Of a DNA stretch of 64,000 nucleotides, positions 22,340 to 33,814 are shown piece after piece. The DNA comes from Gerris lacustris (Eukaryota > Arthropoda > Insecta > Hemiptera > Gerridae), in contig OX578283.1 of the NCBI GenBank assembly GCA_951217055.1, forward strand, positions 30,476,260 through 30,540,259. The letters are read 5' to 3'. Each line of letters begins with the position of its first letter. Positions within the stretch are counted from its first letter, which is position 1. The notes below the pieces were generated by a model. That model was given only the letters and a program-made list of their open reading frames with translations, did no database searches and was not told the DNA's origin. Made by a program: the position numbers and the translations under genes.

Positions 22340-22920
22340 ATGCGGTCTTCCATTCTTGAGCAGTTAGGTCTAAAACTAAATCGCCTTGAAAACTCCACCA
22401 AGTGACAGTTCGTTAATTTTATTTCACAAATTTCCAAGATAAACTTTTCATTAGAATGAAAAATTAAAGTATCAAGCAGTTATTTCCATTATAAAAATTT
22501 AGGATTAAAGAAATTAAGGAGGGGTAAAGTATTAAACATGAGCCTTTTATATCCAACGCATTAAGAAGAAATAATGTAGCAATGAAAAGATGATGTCGGC
22601 TAGAATAATTTAAAAGTTATATTAACTGTCAGTTAAGAGAAAAAGAGGGATTAACTTGTGGTGTGGCATGTATGTAATAGCACTACAAGATAATAATTAA
22701 TAGATCATAGATCTATAGTCTATAAAGGATGAATTACTTTGTAATAGATTAAAAATTATTTATTTGAAAGATTGAATAATAGAGAATAAATATGTATCTA
22801 ATAAAAGGAAAGATAAAAAAAAGTCCAGTCATGCACCATGACTTAATGAGCGAATTTTCAAAGAAATATGCGTATTATTGGCTTATGATAATATAGGAAA
22901 ATTTTGGTTTAGAATTTGAA
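22340..22920. other. Unassigned AT-rich DNA
   Basis: No gene or repeat recognised. Confidence 0.5.
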
Positions 22921-22934
22921 TGGGTGAAAAAAAA

Positions 22935-23100
22935 AATTGGTACACATGGGTACGGGGTTCAAAAGTCAAAATAGTATAACCCCTTCAAAATGCATGTCGT
23001 TGGAAAGCTCTTTAAGTTAAGAGTACAGTAATTGTTGTTATGTACACTTTTGTCATATTTTCATATAAGAGAAGGGTAGAATGGAAAAAAAACATGTTTT
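22935..23100 (+). repeat. Fragment related to the Helitron-like 317-bp unit
   Basis: Shares GGGTACGGGGT, CAAAAGTCAAA-like, TGCATGTCGTTGGAAAGCTC, TTAAG...AGTACAGTAATTGTTGTTATGTACA and TTTTGTCATATTTTCAT with the units at 32.2-32.8 kb. Confidence 0.7.
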
Positions 23101-23930
23101 TATGCTATTTTTGACCCTAAATGGTAAAAATTTGCCCCCTAAATGAACTCCAAAAATTCTGGCCAACGAACTCATCCTTTCTTTTGATATTATTGACATT
23201 ATAAATTATTTTTAAGAGATATTTATTGACATATTATTGAGATATTATTGACAAAAATGATTTTTTGTTTGGATTTTTTAAGTGCATCCTAGCGTGAGAT
23301 ATCGTCTGGAGTGACACATATATATATATATATATATATACATACATTCATACATATATACATACATACCTACATAAAAAAAGTGTTAAATTTCAGGAAT
23401 CGATCCAAAATGGTCTAAAACGGATTTTCATGGAAAAAATTTTTGAAAAATTCGCATTACAAAAATTTTGAAGCCAGTGCAATAGCTTAATTTTCTTCGA
23501 AAATTCGCTGAAGTCAATATTATTGTTTTGACGTTATCATATTTATATTTAAATATATTATTAGCTCAGTTTCCGAGTTAAAATGTCTTATATAAAGCTA
23601 GCCCGTTGTTATAGACTGAGAGTATTTTTAATATTGTAATGAAGCGTATGTGTAAATGGAAAGATATTAAAACGATGAGGTTAAGGAGGAAATTGGGTAG
23701 AAGAGAATAAAAATTTACGAATCAGAGGTTATAGGTAAGAGATTAGAAATTATTAAGAATTAGTGGAGCGTGTGGCAAGAGATCAAAGAATTTAAAAATA
23801 GATAAGTTGTTTAGAGGTGGTTAGAGGTTGAGTTGAGAATAAAAGGAACTAACTAAAGAAGAGTGAACGCTATACAATGATTAACTAAGATTTTCCTGAA
23901 TAAAAAACGAATTAAAATTTTAAAAAAGTC
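23101..23930. other. Unassigned DNA with short (TA)n
   Basis: Holds a (TA)n tract at about 23,318-23,341 followed by CATACATA-type sequence. Otherwise featureless. Confidence 0.45.
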
Positions 23931-23996
23931 TGCCAATTAGTGTGGCCCCATGCTTCCTCGCGTTCTTTAATAATTTTATGATTTTACAACCCATTA

Positions 23997-24224
23997 GGGT
24001 AGGGGCACATTAAGAGGCAGGTGGCGCAGGGCAGGACAGCACAATTTTCGGGATAGGAGACCTCGTGAATTAAAATGCCAGATCCACTAGTGTCGAGTAA
24101 GGCACGTGTGCAGTAGTACTGCCCTACCTTTCTCTGCGTCTCAATTCGCGCGGCTTCCTATATTTCTGCGGTTAAAAAAACTAGGCCTACCTGCCCTGCC
24201 CTTCGTCTCAATGTGCGCCCGACG
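23997..24224. mobile_element. MITE with TTA target duplication inserted in family A
   Basis: The terminal inverted repeats (left GGGTAGGGGCACATTAAGAG; right, inverted, CGTCGGGCGCACATTGAGAC) extend for about 35 bp with mismatches. They are flanked by TTA on both sides (23,994-23,996 and 24,225-24,227). The host family A sequence continues across the insertion. A 3-bp TWA target is typical of PIF/Harbinger elements, which is the likeliest class. The 64-codon frame crossing it is an artefact. Confidence 0.7.
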
Positions 24225-24715
24225 TTATGGTTTAATTTATTTGTTCCCCCCTTTGAAAAACTTATCTGGATTCTCCTTGAGATCGAGATGTAGGGTATGA
24301 AATTTACCTTTTAGCAATCTTTGAGTCCCGATTGGATGTGCCACTACTTGCGTGAATACAATCTTTTCCTGTCTCTTTTCTTAAGGAGATAAATGGCTAA
24401 GACCTAACTCTTTGAAAATGAGTTAGCACGTCAATATCCATGTCCGGAAGCATTAAAATACGAGAAAAGACTAAAGAGATTCTATAGGACTGCGTGGTAA
24501 TAGGTGGAAAATCAGAACCACGTGTGCGCTGAGTCGGTTGCGACCGATTAAAAGTCGGTCAGAACGTATAATGGCACGTATAATGGTATCGAGTACGTTG
24601 CCGTAGTACTCCCTTCTCTGCGTCTCAATTCTAGATTTCTGCGGTTGAAAAAACTAGGCCTAGCTGCCCTGCCCGAGGTTATGGTCTAATTTATTTGTTT
24701 TCCCCCTTGTTTTAA
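24085..24715 (+). repeat. Local direct duplication of the MITE/family A junction
   Basis: 24,095-24,262 is repeated in degraded form at 24,596-24,712: shared TCGAGTA, GTAGTACT, TCTCTGCGTCTCAATT, TTTCTGCGGTT, AAAAAACTAGGCCTA, CTGCCCTGCCC, TTATGGT(T/C)TAATTTATTTGTT. The duplicated unit contains the 3' half of the MITE plus adjoining family A sequence, so it arose after the insertion. About 330 bp of unassigned sequence lies between. Confidence 0.7.
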
Positions 24716-25184
24716 ATGTGTCAAAATTGTTTTGATTTTTTACATGGATAAAAGTATCAATTTAGCAAAATTGAATGAGCGCAGATGGTTGAATTTATCA
24801 TGGAACCTTCTGTAGGCTATATTCGATAAATCCTCCAAATTTCTTAAAAACCTGATAATTCCTTTTAAAGATATAGGTGTTAATAAAAAAGCACTTTGTG
24901 CGCATGTGACAGAGAAACCAATGGGCGTAAAATGTAGAAACTTATATGGAACCAACCATGGACATGGCTTAATTATGACCTATTATCTAAATTTCATTAA
25001 AAAACTAGGCGAGTAATTTTTAAGATATGTTGGTACGCAAAATTTGAACGATAGACAGACAAGGGACGAAAAATGTTTTTGTTTTCCTGATTTCTAAATC
25101 GAATTTCTCGGAGACAATTTTTTTTAGTTCTTTAGAACTAGAACGATCACATAGCTTGTGTTACCTTTGGTAAGCTTGGATGGA

Positions 25185-25526
25185 AAACTATTTTATTATT
25201 AACTTTACTTTTCTGTCTTATCGGTATTGTTTTCCTCTTACTTCCTTTCTTCAGGGAAAAATTTAAGAAGAAAAAAAAATTGAGTAAAAGATCTACTTGG
25301 TAAATAAGTTTTGATATTGTGTCCTTAAAAACTTGTCTAATGACTTCTTGCTTGCTTGGTCCTGAAGTTGAGGACAATCAAATATTAACGTGAGGCTTGA
25401 ATCTAACTCAAGCTTTCTCGCTAAGCTTTTCTTGGTACCTGAGTCCCAGCTACTTGGCCCTCGGGGGAGATGTCTTCTACTCCAACAACCACTATCTTTT
25501 ATTGCTCCTTTATAATTCACGACCTT

Positions 25527-25532
<6 letters not shown>
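25185..25532. other. Unassigned DNA
   Basis: No gene recognised. Short opposite-strand frames overlap here without similarity to known proteins. Confidence 0.45.

Positions 25533-25601
<69 letters not shown>
25533..25601. repeat. (TA)n microsatellite
   Basis: About 34 TA dinucleotides. Confidence 0.97.
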
Positions 25602-25606
<5 letters not shown>

Positions 25607-26204
25607 TCTTTTTTCGGTCATATTCAAAATTGACATTGTTTAATTTTCATTAAATTTCTCTTTTTTTTCGCTTTTTGTTTTTCATGTATAACATATGTTG
25701 TTTTCTTTTCGTAACCCCTTTAGGCATTCGATGAATGTGGAAAAAAAATTTAGGTTTTTATTTGAAGAGTAACAGAAGGGGGAAATAATAAAAAATACGA
25801 AAATGAAGAGCAGCAGAAATAAGAAAAAAAAAAAAGTTTTTTGTTCGTGACAAATGAAACAATAGAAAAACTGAATGTAGACAGGTATTTTTATGCTTTT
25901 TCTTTCTCTTCATTAATTTCGTAAAATTTTTGTCAAGATGAGAATAAATTTTAGCTGTAACATTTTCACGACAGACTCTTACCCTAGGATCTCCAACAAG
26001 ATAACTAAGCCATTTTCCTATTTACCATTGTAGTTCTATATGACCATTGTGTGGTAGTAATAGACATTTCTAGTCATTAAAATTCTTTGCTAAGTAAGAA
26101 TTATTAGTACCTCATACCTTACAAAGAGTGGGAGAATTTAAGAACAATGAGGATATATGGAGAAAGATTTTTTTTTTTTTTATCATTATATTACCTTATT
26201 TGAT
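25602..26204. other. Unassigned AT-rich DNA
   Basis: Homopolymer A and T runs; nothing recognised. Confidence 0.5.
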
Positions 26205-26768
26205 TTGACTACCGAGCAAACTGAAAGTAACGGAAGCTAACGATCGTATACCTAAAAAACAAAAAAAAAAAAATCCGTTTCAAACATCAGGGAACATTTA
26301 TGAATCCGTGTCTCTTTGTCGGCCTTTCTGTCTCTCTATTTTTGCCAACCTACATATCTTAAAAACTACTCGTGAAAATTTATGAAAATTAGATGGTAGG
26401 TCATAATCAGCCCATTCTTGGTCCCATATAAGTTTTAACCTTCTGTGCCTATTTGTTTCTCTTCTTCCACATGCGCACAAATATACATTTATTTACACCT
26501 ATATCTTCAAAAGTACCTACATATCTAATTTTTATAAAATTTGGATGGTTATCAAAAGTAGCCCGCAGATAGCTCCAAATTTATTTCAACAGTCTGCTCT
26601 CTTTAAATATTGCTAAATTGATACTTTAATCCATGTAAAATATCGAAACAATTTTGTCAGATTTAAATAATGGGGGGGGGGGGAATTAAATAAATTTGGC
26701 AATAATATGTTATAAAGTATTCGAAATAGGACGCGAGGAAGCTATGTGGCACACTAATTACCAGACTA
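26205..26768 (-). repeat. Family A repeat, full length
   Basis: On the minus strand it runs from the 5' end at 26,768 (CTGGTAATTAGTGTGCCACA) to the 3' hairpin region near 26,205-26,245 (GCTTCCGTTACTTTCAG...CTCGGTAG). It contains a G11 run (C on its own strand) at about 26,672-26,682, where other copies also have a C-rich stretch. Confidence 0.85.
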
Positions 26769-27511
26769 TTTAAGTTTTTTTATCAAAACATTCGATAATT
26801 GAATGAATTAGAGTCTTGATTCTATCCTAGAAATTGTCAATTAGTTTCTATATAAAATGTTGGATTATATCAAATCAGATATCTGTTAAATCAAATATCA
26901 CAGTTTAAAAAAATTAGGATGGAATTTGCATTGAATCATTGAATTGGAAAACCAGGTCAGAATATTTGATTGCATACTCGATAAATTGAATACGAGTAAA
27001 ATCATAATGGTTTTTATTACGGTTGGTTGCTAAATTAATTTTTACTCTTATCATACCTAAAAAAGACAGTTAAATTACTGTTATTATACTATTTCATTAT
27101 CAAACATTACTCTTTTTAATATCACATTTTGTAATTATATTTAGCGAGTTATCAGCTATTATTCCTCACTTGCATTTAAATGAGGCGTTATGATTAATGT
27201 AGTCTAGCATTGTTTTTTAAACTGAGCTGGAGAGAAAACACGCGATTCTGCTTGTTTAAACCATAAAAAAAGAACTTATTTATAGATTGAAAACGCAGAG
27301 ACAGAAAATGCAATTCTGTTTTTATCGTTTAAATGGTTTTTATCTGTAGATAGTTCATTTTTTATCGATTACTTTTTTGCTGTTTCCTTTTCTAGGTTGT
27401 TACTGGACAGGGAGTTCAGCCAATTTATCTCAACTACTTACTTTTGAAATATTTCTCACTTCTCTTCGAATTCGAAATCGTCACATATGGCGGTAATTTG
27501 ACCTTGGTTTC
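26769..27511. other. Unassigned AT-rich DNA
   Basis: No gene or repeat recognised. Confidence 0.5.
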
Positions 27512-27755
27512 AGTCAATTAGTGTGGCACATAGTTTCCTCGCGTCCTTATATTGAATGAATGTCACATGGGAATGGAAATTGTTGTTTTTTAGACCAATT
27601 TCGATTTCGTGTTGGGTCAAATTTATTTTTATAAAATGTCTAAATAGCGCTGACAGTTGTATTTAAGGTGGGATCAACTATAAGCTACTTTTAACAAATA
27701 ATCAATAAATTTATTTAAAATCGGATGAGTAGTTTCAATAAATCTTGGTAGAAAC
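27512..27755 (+). repeat. Family A repeat, 5' half
   Basis: Starts CAGTCAATTAGTGTGGCACA, TAGTTTCCTCGCGTCCT and stops after AAAATCGGATGAGTAGTTTC. Divergent and truncated. Confidence 0.75.
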
Positions 27756-28133
27756 AAATAATTTTATTGTTTCAAAATTGCAAACTAGTTAATGGAATAA
27801 AATTAAACTAAATGTTTCATAATTTTCTATTACCAGAGTATTTGTGAGTATTTTGTTGTTTCAAATTTAAACTTTTCAATAGGATATGTAGGAAGTTCGT
27901 CGTTAAATTAAATTTCTTGTAAATGCTATGAAAAGTCACGTCGCAACACATACCAGTTATGAATATCAAATTTGTTTTAGATGAGTCAGCGTTATAAACT
28001 TTATTTCTTGGCTCGTAATATTGTATTGGAGCTTACTCATACCGCTATTCTTTACCTTCATGATATATATTTTCAAATAATTTAATATTTCTTGAAACAA
28101 TGGTTTTAAATATCTGCTAAACTACGTTTTTTA
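27756..28133. other. Unassigned AT-rich DNA
   Basis: No gene or repeat recognised. Confidence 0.5.

Positions 28134-28196
<63 letters not shown>
28134..28196. repeat. (TA)n microsatellite
   Basis: About 30 TA dinucleotides, preceded by a CATA interruption. Confidence 0.97.
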
Positions 28197-28201
<5 letters not shown>

Positions 28202-28467
28202 AAATCTTAAAGAACCCAGGGATCGGTCACAAAAAAACACAACACCTCAACACATTCCTCATGGGATCTATAACAAAAGAAAAATCATAATTCTTAACAT
28301 CAAGCCCACTAAAATGAAAAAAAGTATAGAAAAAATTAACTAGTGGCATAAAAATAAACACTTACAGAGAATAAAAGTTGAAAGCAAGATTTAAAAAAAA
28401 ACATTACAATAAGATCCTGGGATCCTGGGTCTTTAAGATTTTGTTAAATATTCGCGGTCGTGTTTTT

Positions 28468-28472
<5 letters not shown>
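28197..28472. other. Unassigned spacer between two (TA)n tracts
   Basis: Contains TAAGATCCTGGGATCCTGGG, a small tandem repeat. No gene. Confidence 0.45.

Positions 28473-28546
<74 letters not shown>
28473..28546. repeat. (TA)n microsatellite
   Basis: About 37 TA dinucleotides. The 103-codon frame through it is an artefact. Confidence 0.97.
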
Positions 28547-28548
<2 letters not shown>

Positions 28549-28799
28549 GTCAATTTCTTTACCACTGTACAAGTAATTTTAAAAAAATATACACAGACAC
28601 ACATTTATTTATCATTTAATAGCTATAACAAATGTTCCATTATAATTATTGATACATTTAATATAATTTATGTTATAGATATATTTTAGATCTGGGGGAT
28701 CAAAGAAATTTTCGTCATGCAAAAAGCGATATAAAAAAAGACATGAAAAATGTGACGTTTTAAGTATAATAAAGCGGACGATACACATGCGAACCAAGT

Positions 28800-29235
28800 T
28801 CGTGTCATTTTTTGCGCCGTGTCACTTTTTTTGGTTTTTAATATTGTGTCGTATATCATTTTAAAGGCCTTGATATGTACATTAAAGCTATTTTATTTGT
28901 TGATTTTTTGAAAATTTTGTATATGTACTGTTGTACCGATTTATAATTTTGTTGTAGGTTAAAGGGTTTAAATATTTTTTTGATATTAGGTTTTTTATTT
29001 ATATGTATTTATTAATTAAATGAATAAAGTTAAAATTTGAATTGTTTGTATTTTAAAAATATAATTTTGGTACCTCAGAGTACAGGGGTACAAATGTTAA
29101 AGTTAATCTTTTATAATATTATATATATCATTGAAAAGCTCTTGCATAGTAGATTAATTTTTGTTATATTCTATTTTGTGTTATTTTTAGTTTTGAGGGG
29201 GGTAAAATAAAAATAAAAAAAAACTGTTTATACAG
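28800..29235 (+). repeat. Dispersed repeat, plus-strand copy (partner at 18.9-19.2 kb)
   Basis: Begins near TTTGCGCCGTGTCAC, continues through the blocks shared with the minus strand of 18,895-19,225, and ends near a G6 run and AAATAAAAATAAAAAAAA, which may be an A-rich tail. Confidence 0.7.
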
Positions 29236-29439
29236 CGGTTTCTACGATTTGGTTGCAGTTTTATATTTGTTTATTAAATTAATTTTATGTGCACTAACTT
29301 TTGGTGCTTGTTGGAGGTTTTGTTTCTCCAACAAATGTTTAAATTTCTTCAACTTTATTAAATATTTACTGGAACAGTGCCGCGCCGTTCCAACTTTTTG
29401 ATTATTTTAATCGAGGTATTTTTCTTAATTTGGTATTTT

Positions 29440-29476
29440 CTTTGCGAGGAGCTATGTGCCACATTAATTGGCAGAG
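29440..29476 (-). repeat. Family A repeat, 5'-terminal fragment
   Basis: The minus strand reads CTGCCAATTAATGTGGCACA, TAGCTCCTCGC. Only about 37 bp. Confidence 0.65.
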
Positions 29477-29479
29477 TAT

Positions 29480-30065
29480 TTTTTTTTTCGATTCTTAATT
29501 GTTTGCCATTCAATTTATGTTATATATATTTCAAATTTCCGAAGAAATTATTTGAGTTTTACATTTGTTTAGTTCTTTTATTTTTAGATTGTATTGTTTA
29601 ATTTAGTTAATTTTCAATGAATACGAGTAACTGGGTATACTCATATCCCTCCTTGTGGTGGTGCATATAGTTTTACGCCGTGTCAATTTTATGCAGAGAG
29701 CAAATACAAAGCTAAGTAAGAGTGTATTCATGCGGACCAGCACGGACGGTGTGTTAACTGTTGACTTTCTCCATTGGCTCGACTTTAAATTTACTTTAGG
29801 GATCTGCCCTTATGAAGATTTTGTAAATATGTACCTTAAATATACAGTTTGTTAAAAAAAAAATGCGTGTGGTGTCGCGGGACACCCGTTACGAACGAGT
29901 TCCTTACGCTTTTCATTAAATATAAATTATAAAATCACATTGCTAAGTATACGATGCTGACTTCTTATACATGGTGGAGTTAGAAAAGAGGCAAAATTAA
30001 AAGTAGGTAACTAACTGTTTTTACTTAGCGGAGTGAAGGCAAAATTAAAAGTAAAGCATTTTTTG
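29480..30065. other. Unassigned DNA
   Basis: A plus-strand frame at 29,655-29,855 has no recognisable similarity. GCAAAATTAAAAGTA is repeated at about 29,990 and 30,039. Confidence 0.4.
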
Positions 30066-30720
30066 TATCTATAAGCGTCTGCAATAAATATTTATGGAAT
30101 ATTGAGAAATAGTTAATTATGATGAGTTGATAGTTAACGAGGATGGTTGTAGTAGATTGCAGCAGATTAACCTATTTACGTCCCGGCCTACTCCATTTAA
30201 AATATTATAAAATATATCACTTCACAAAAACTTCTGCTTTTATCAGGTTGAAATTTCAGTTGCCTTGTTCAATTATACTTCAGACGATGTCTATGAAGTT
30301 TTATTAAAATTGTTACATTAGAACGTAAGATATTGGTAAAAACGTTGTTTTCTCTTATTAAACTTTTAGTCCGCTTTAATAAATTTAGCGATTTTTAACA
30401 CTTCATAGCAGTGTTTGTTTTACGAAAAAAAAAAATAAAAAAGTTTTTTGTCTCATAAAATAGACGAAGTTATAATTTTTTCCCCTCCTAAAATTCCAAT
30501 TTTACATTTTAAGCATGAGTTTACGCGAGCGTTGCGCGCGAACGCTCGGAAGGATAACGATATCCAACGAACTCGTCCTGGGCATTGGTAAAATAAACAT
30601 GTGTACCAAATTTCAACTAAATCGGTCATCTTTTTCTCAAGTTATCGGCAGCGATCGATTTCTTGACGGTTGGTTTTGTGATAGTCGGTTTTGTGACGGT
30701 AGTTTTTTTCGGATTCACTC
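30066..30720 (-). repeat. Family B repeat, copy 2 (minus strand)
   Basis: The minus strand parallels 51,948-52,649: ATTTGGTA-type start region, TTGGACG/ACGAGTTCG, GCGAGCGTT, TGGAATTT(C/T)AGGA, AAGCGGAC, CCGATATCTTACGTTCTAA and TTTTAATAAAACTTCAT. The 86-codon plus frame at 30,515-30,775 lies inside this repeat and is not a gene. Confidence 0.75.
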
Positions 30721-31457
30721 CCGGGCTCCAGACGTTGTAACCTGCCATAAGGAAATTCGTTCCAAAAAAAAATAAATGTAGCATTCTAAAAATTATTCTA
30801 ACATCTATATTAAAGAAGCGTTTAAGAAAAGCGTAACGTTAAAGATGATCAATCGTGTAAAGACGAGATCTTTTATGGCTTTCCGAAAAAAAGCAAAGTT
30901 TAATCAAAGTTTAATCGGTTTTTGGATTTTATGAATGAGTTTAGAATCTAATTAGTTATAAAGCGGGTATAAATAACATCCAGTGTATCTTTTGATACTG
31001 TGAAGAAGAGAGAGGCTGGAGGAGCTACCGTAAATGTTCATTTAGCCCTTAGTTTAAGCGTGAAAATTGGTTCGATAAATCTCAACTTTCACGAGGGGTT
31101 TTAGACCCCCAGGGGCCTAGCAAGGCGAAGGACAGGATTCACATGAGAGAGGTGAAATTCAGTACTGCAAGGGTCGGCTACATAATTATATCAAGCTGCC
31201 ATTTTCCTATTGTTGCCTTTTAATACATCATCAAGGTTCAGTAAGTCCTAAAACATAGAATTAACTTGACATTTCAATAGACTAGACAAGACTAACACAT
31301 TTACCGATGTATGCATGGAGAATATACTGTCGTATATTTTGCTAAAATCTGTCATCAAGATATATTCGCAAGTTTACGATTAATTTCTACGACTATTGTT
31401 ATTCTTATTAAAAACTTTTTATTCGTCTTAAATTCAAATTAATATTAAAAAATAGAC
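30721..31457. other. Unassigned DNA
   Basis: A less AT-rich stretch near 31,010-31,180 (GAGGGGTTTTAGACCCCCAG) has no recognised identity. Confidence 0.4.
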
Positions 31458-32107
31458 TGCAAATTGGTGTGGCACATAGCTTCCTCACATCCTATCACGT
31501 ACTTTATTGATGTTATGCTTTTACAAGCTGTTGTCAAAATTGTTTTGATTTTTTACTTGAACTAAAGTACAAATTTTTAAGTTTTAGGTAGTATTCATAC
31601 TTCGGAAAGGTTAAATTTTACTTTAAATCAAATTATAGTAGTTAATAATAATTATAATTTGATTTGATGATGAACTTAAGTATTAATTAAGCAAAAGTTA
31701 AAGAGCGCAGACGGTTCAAAGTAATCTGGGGCTATCTGCGGACTACTTTCGATAAACTATAAATGTTTCATACAAATCAAATAAGTTCTTTTGATGCTAT
31801 ATGTGTAAATAAATGTATGTTTGTGTGGATGTAGAAGAGAAACAAATGAGCGCAGAAGATTGAAACTTATATGGGACCAACAATGGGCTACTTATAACCT
31901 ACCACCTAAATTTCATTAAAATTGGACGTGTAGTTTGTAAGATATGTTGGTTCGCAAAAATTGACCAACAAACAGACACGGAACCAAAAATGATCCATGA
32001 TTTTTGAAACGGATTTCTGTTTTGGATTTTTTTTAAATCGGAGACCTAAAACTTTTTCGTTTTCAGAACAATCACAGCTTCCGTTACCCCGGTAAGCTCG
32101 GAAGCAA
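31458..32107 (+). repeat. Family A repeat, full length with best-preserved hairpin
   Basis: The 5' end is CTGCAAATTGGTGTGGCACA. Landmarks are GAGCGCAGACGGTT, CTTATATGGGACCAA and ACAAACAGACACGGAACC. The 3' end at 32,078-32,104 folds perfectly: CTTCCG, TTACC, loop CC, GGTAA, bulge GCT, CGGAAG. An extra AT-rich block of about 110 bp at 31,580-31,690 is absent from other copies. Confidence 0.9.
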
Positions 32108-32168
32108 AAATTCTAAAGAATTAGATCTTTATGAATTATATCTAGAAGTATATAGCCTTCTCCGACCA

Positions 32169-32802
32169 TCTATAATATAAGTGGCAATGTCCTGATTGAC
32201 TGACTGACTGACATAGAATCAACGCACAGCAAAATCTGCTTAACCGAGAGACTTGAAATTTTGAGGATATACTCGGTTCATATCATAGGCATCCACTAAG
32301 AAAGGATTTTGCAAAATTTTTATTTTTGTACCCAGGGGTACGGGGTACAAATGTCAAAGTAATGAATTCTTTTAATGATGCATATCGTTGAAAAGCTCTT
32401 AAAAAGTACAGTAATTGTTGTTATGTACAGTTTTGTCATATTTTCATTTAGGAGGGGGTAAAATGGAAAAATGTGTATAAGTACATCTATAATATAAGTG
32501 GCAATGTCCTGATTGACTGACTGACTGACATAGAATCAACGCACAGCAAAATCTGCTTAACCGAGAGACTTGAAATTTTGAGGATATACTCGGTTCATAT
32601 CATAGGCATCCACTAAGAAAGGATTTTGCGAAATTTTTATTTTTGTACCCAGGGGTACGGGGTACAACTGTCAAAGTAATGAATACTTTTAATGATGCAT
32701 ATCGTTGAAAAGCTCTTTAAAAGTACAGTAATTGTTGTTATGTACAGTTTTGTCATATTTTCATTTAGGAGGGGGTAAAATGGAAAAATGTGTATAACTA
32801 CA
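32169..32802 (+). repeat. Tandem duplication of the 317-bp 5' head
   Basis: 32,169-32,485 and 32,486-32,802 are near identical, differing at a handful of positions and single-base indels. A third, divergent head (TCTTATATAAATGAAGAGTG) begins at 32,803, again 317 bp on. Each head follows the sequence CA and begins TC. Confidence 0.9.
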
Positions 32803-33813
32803 TCTTATATAAATGAAGAGTGTCTATGAGTGTCTTTTATACAAATCTACAGTTTATCCCAATTTGATGAATTTACACATTTTTCCTTAAAAACAAGGTG
32901 AAGGTCACTGTCTACATGAGATTTCGAAATCAAAACTTTGATACACAGGGGTACGGGGTACAAATCAAGTCAAAGTAATGAAAACCCTTCATGATGCATA
33001 TACTGTTGAAAAGCTCTTTCAGAGTGCAGTAATTGTCGCTACAACAATGACGACTCTTTTAAAGAAATATATTTATTTTATTTACAAATATCTGAAAATC
33101 GCTCTATTCTTCTCGGCTTCTCGAAAGCGAGTCCCGTTTTACTTTTTTTCGGTTGTCATCATAAAATAATTCGAATGCCGGCGTGGTGCCAGAGTTTTTT
33201 CACAAAAAAAAAACCGAGAGAAAACATTAAAACACACATTACCGTGCCTAAAACTTTACTAACATAATCATCACCACTTCTTTAAAATACTTAAATAAAA
33301 TCTACGAGTGTACACGTAGTATAATAATTTCTAAGTTATATTGATACCTCCGATAGGTATTTTCTAAAATTTTATCCCTAAGGGGAACATAAGGACAGAG
33401 TAAGAAAATAAGGGGAATTGAGCCCAGACCGATCTCCTAAAGTTTGGAAGTTAATACTTGAGAAATAGCTCTTATTTTAGATGTAAGCATGTATATTTAT
33501 AAAAGATAATTCCAATTTCAACCAAGGCATGTGTAAAGACGTGGGGGGGGGGGTCAGAAGGAATATACCGCTGCTTTTCCCGGAAAGTAATCTTTTAAGA
33601 ATGTTTCTTCAGTAGTCGGAATCAATTAAATTACTAACTTGGGATATTAGCAAATTATCTTATCAAAGGGGAGGGGGTATAGAAATAAGGGTAAAGGATA
33701 GAATCTAGATATTCTCGCTTAGTAAAATAATTTAAATGTTTCTTGATGGCAGTTTATAAACCCATCAAATTGAAAATAACACACCCCGTAGTGAAGCATG
33801 GGTATCCAGCTAG
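32169..33813 (+). mobile_element. Helitron-like non-autonomous element
   Basis: It starts TCTATAATATAAGTGGCAAT after an A and ends CCAGCTAG before a T. That matches the Helitron rule of A|TC...CTRR|T, with a weak CCC/GGG stem upstream of the end (33,784-33,802). The TGACTGACTGACTGAC start region and the GAAGCATGGGTATCCAGCTAG end are of the style found in many arthropod Helitrons. The 5' head is repeated (see the separate entry). A G10 run lies at about 33,541-33,552. No Rep/helicase coding is present, so it could only move using a partner enzyme. Confidence 0.6.
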
Positions 33814-33814
33814 T

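Larger units (their letters stand above)
23932..25180 (+). repeat. Family A repeat split by a MITE and a local duplication
   Basis: The 5' end lies at 23,932-23,996 (CTGCCAATTAGTGTGGCCCC). The element resumes at 24,225 (TTATGGTTTAATTTATTTG) and, after an inserted and duplicated block, again from about 24,680 to the 3' end at 25,180 (GTTACCTTTGGTAAGCTTGG). All major family landmarks are present, so this is one copy interrupted by later events. Confidence 0.8.

Noticed and set aside
30515..30775. 86-codon plus-strand frame (MSLRERCARTLGRITIS...)
   Set aside because: It is the complement of the family B repeat and not conserved as coding in the 52-kb copy.
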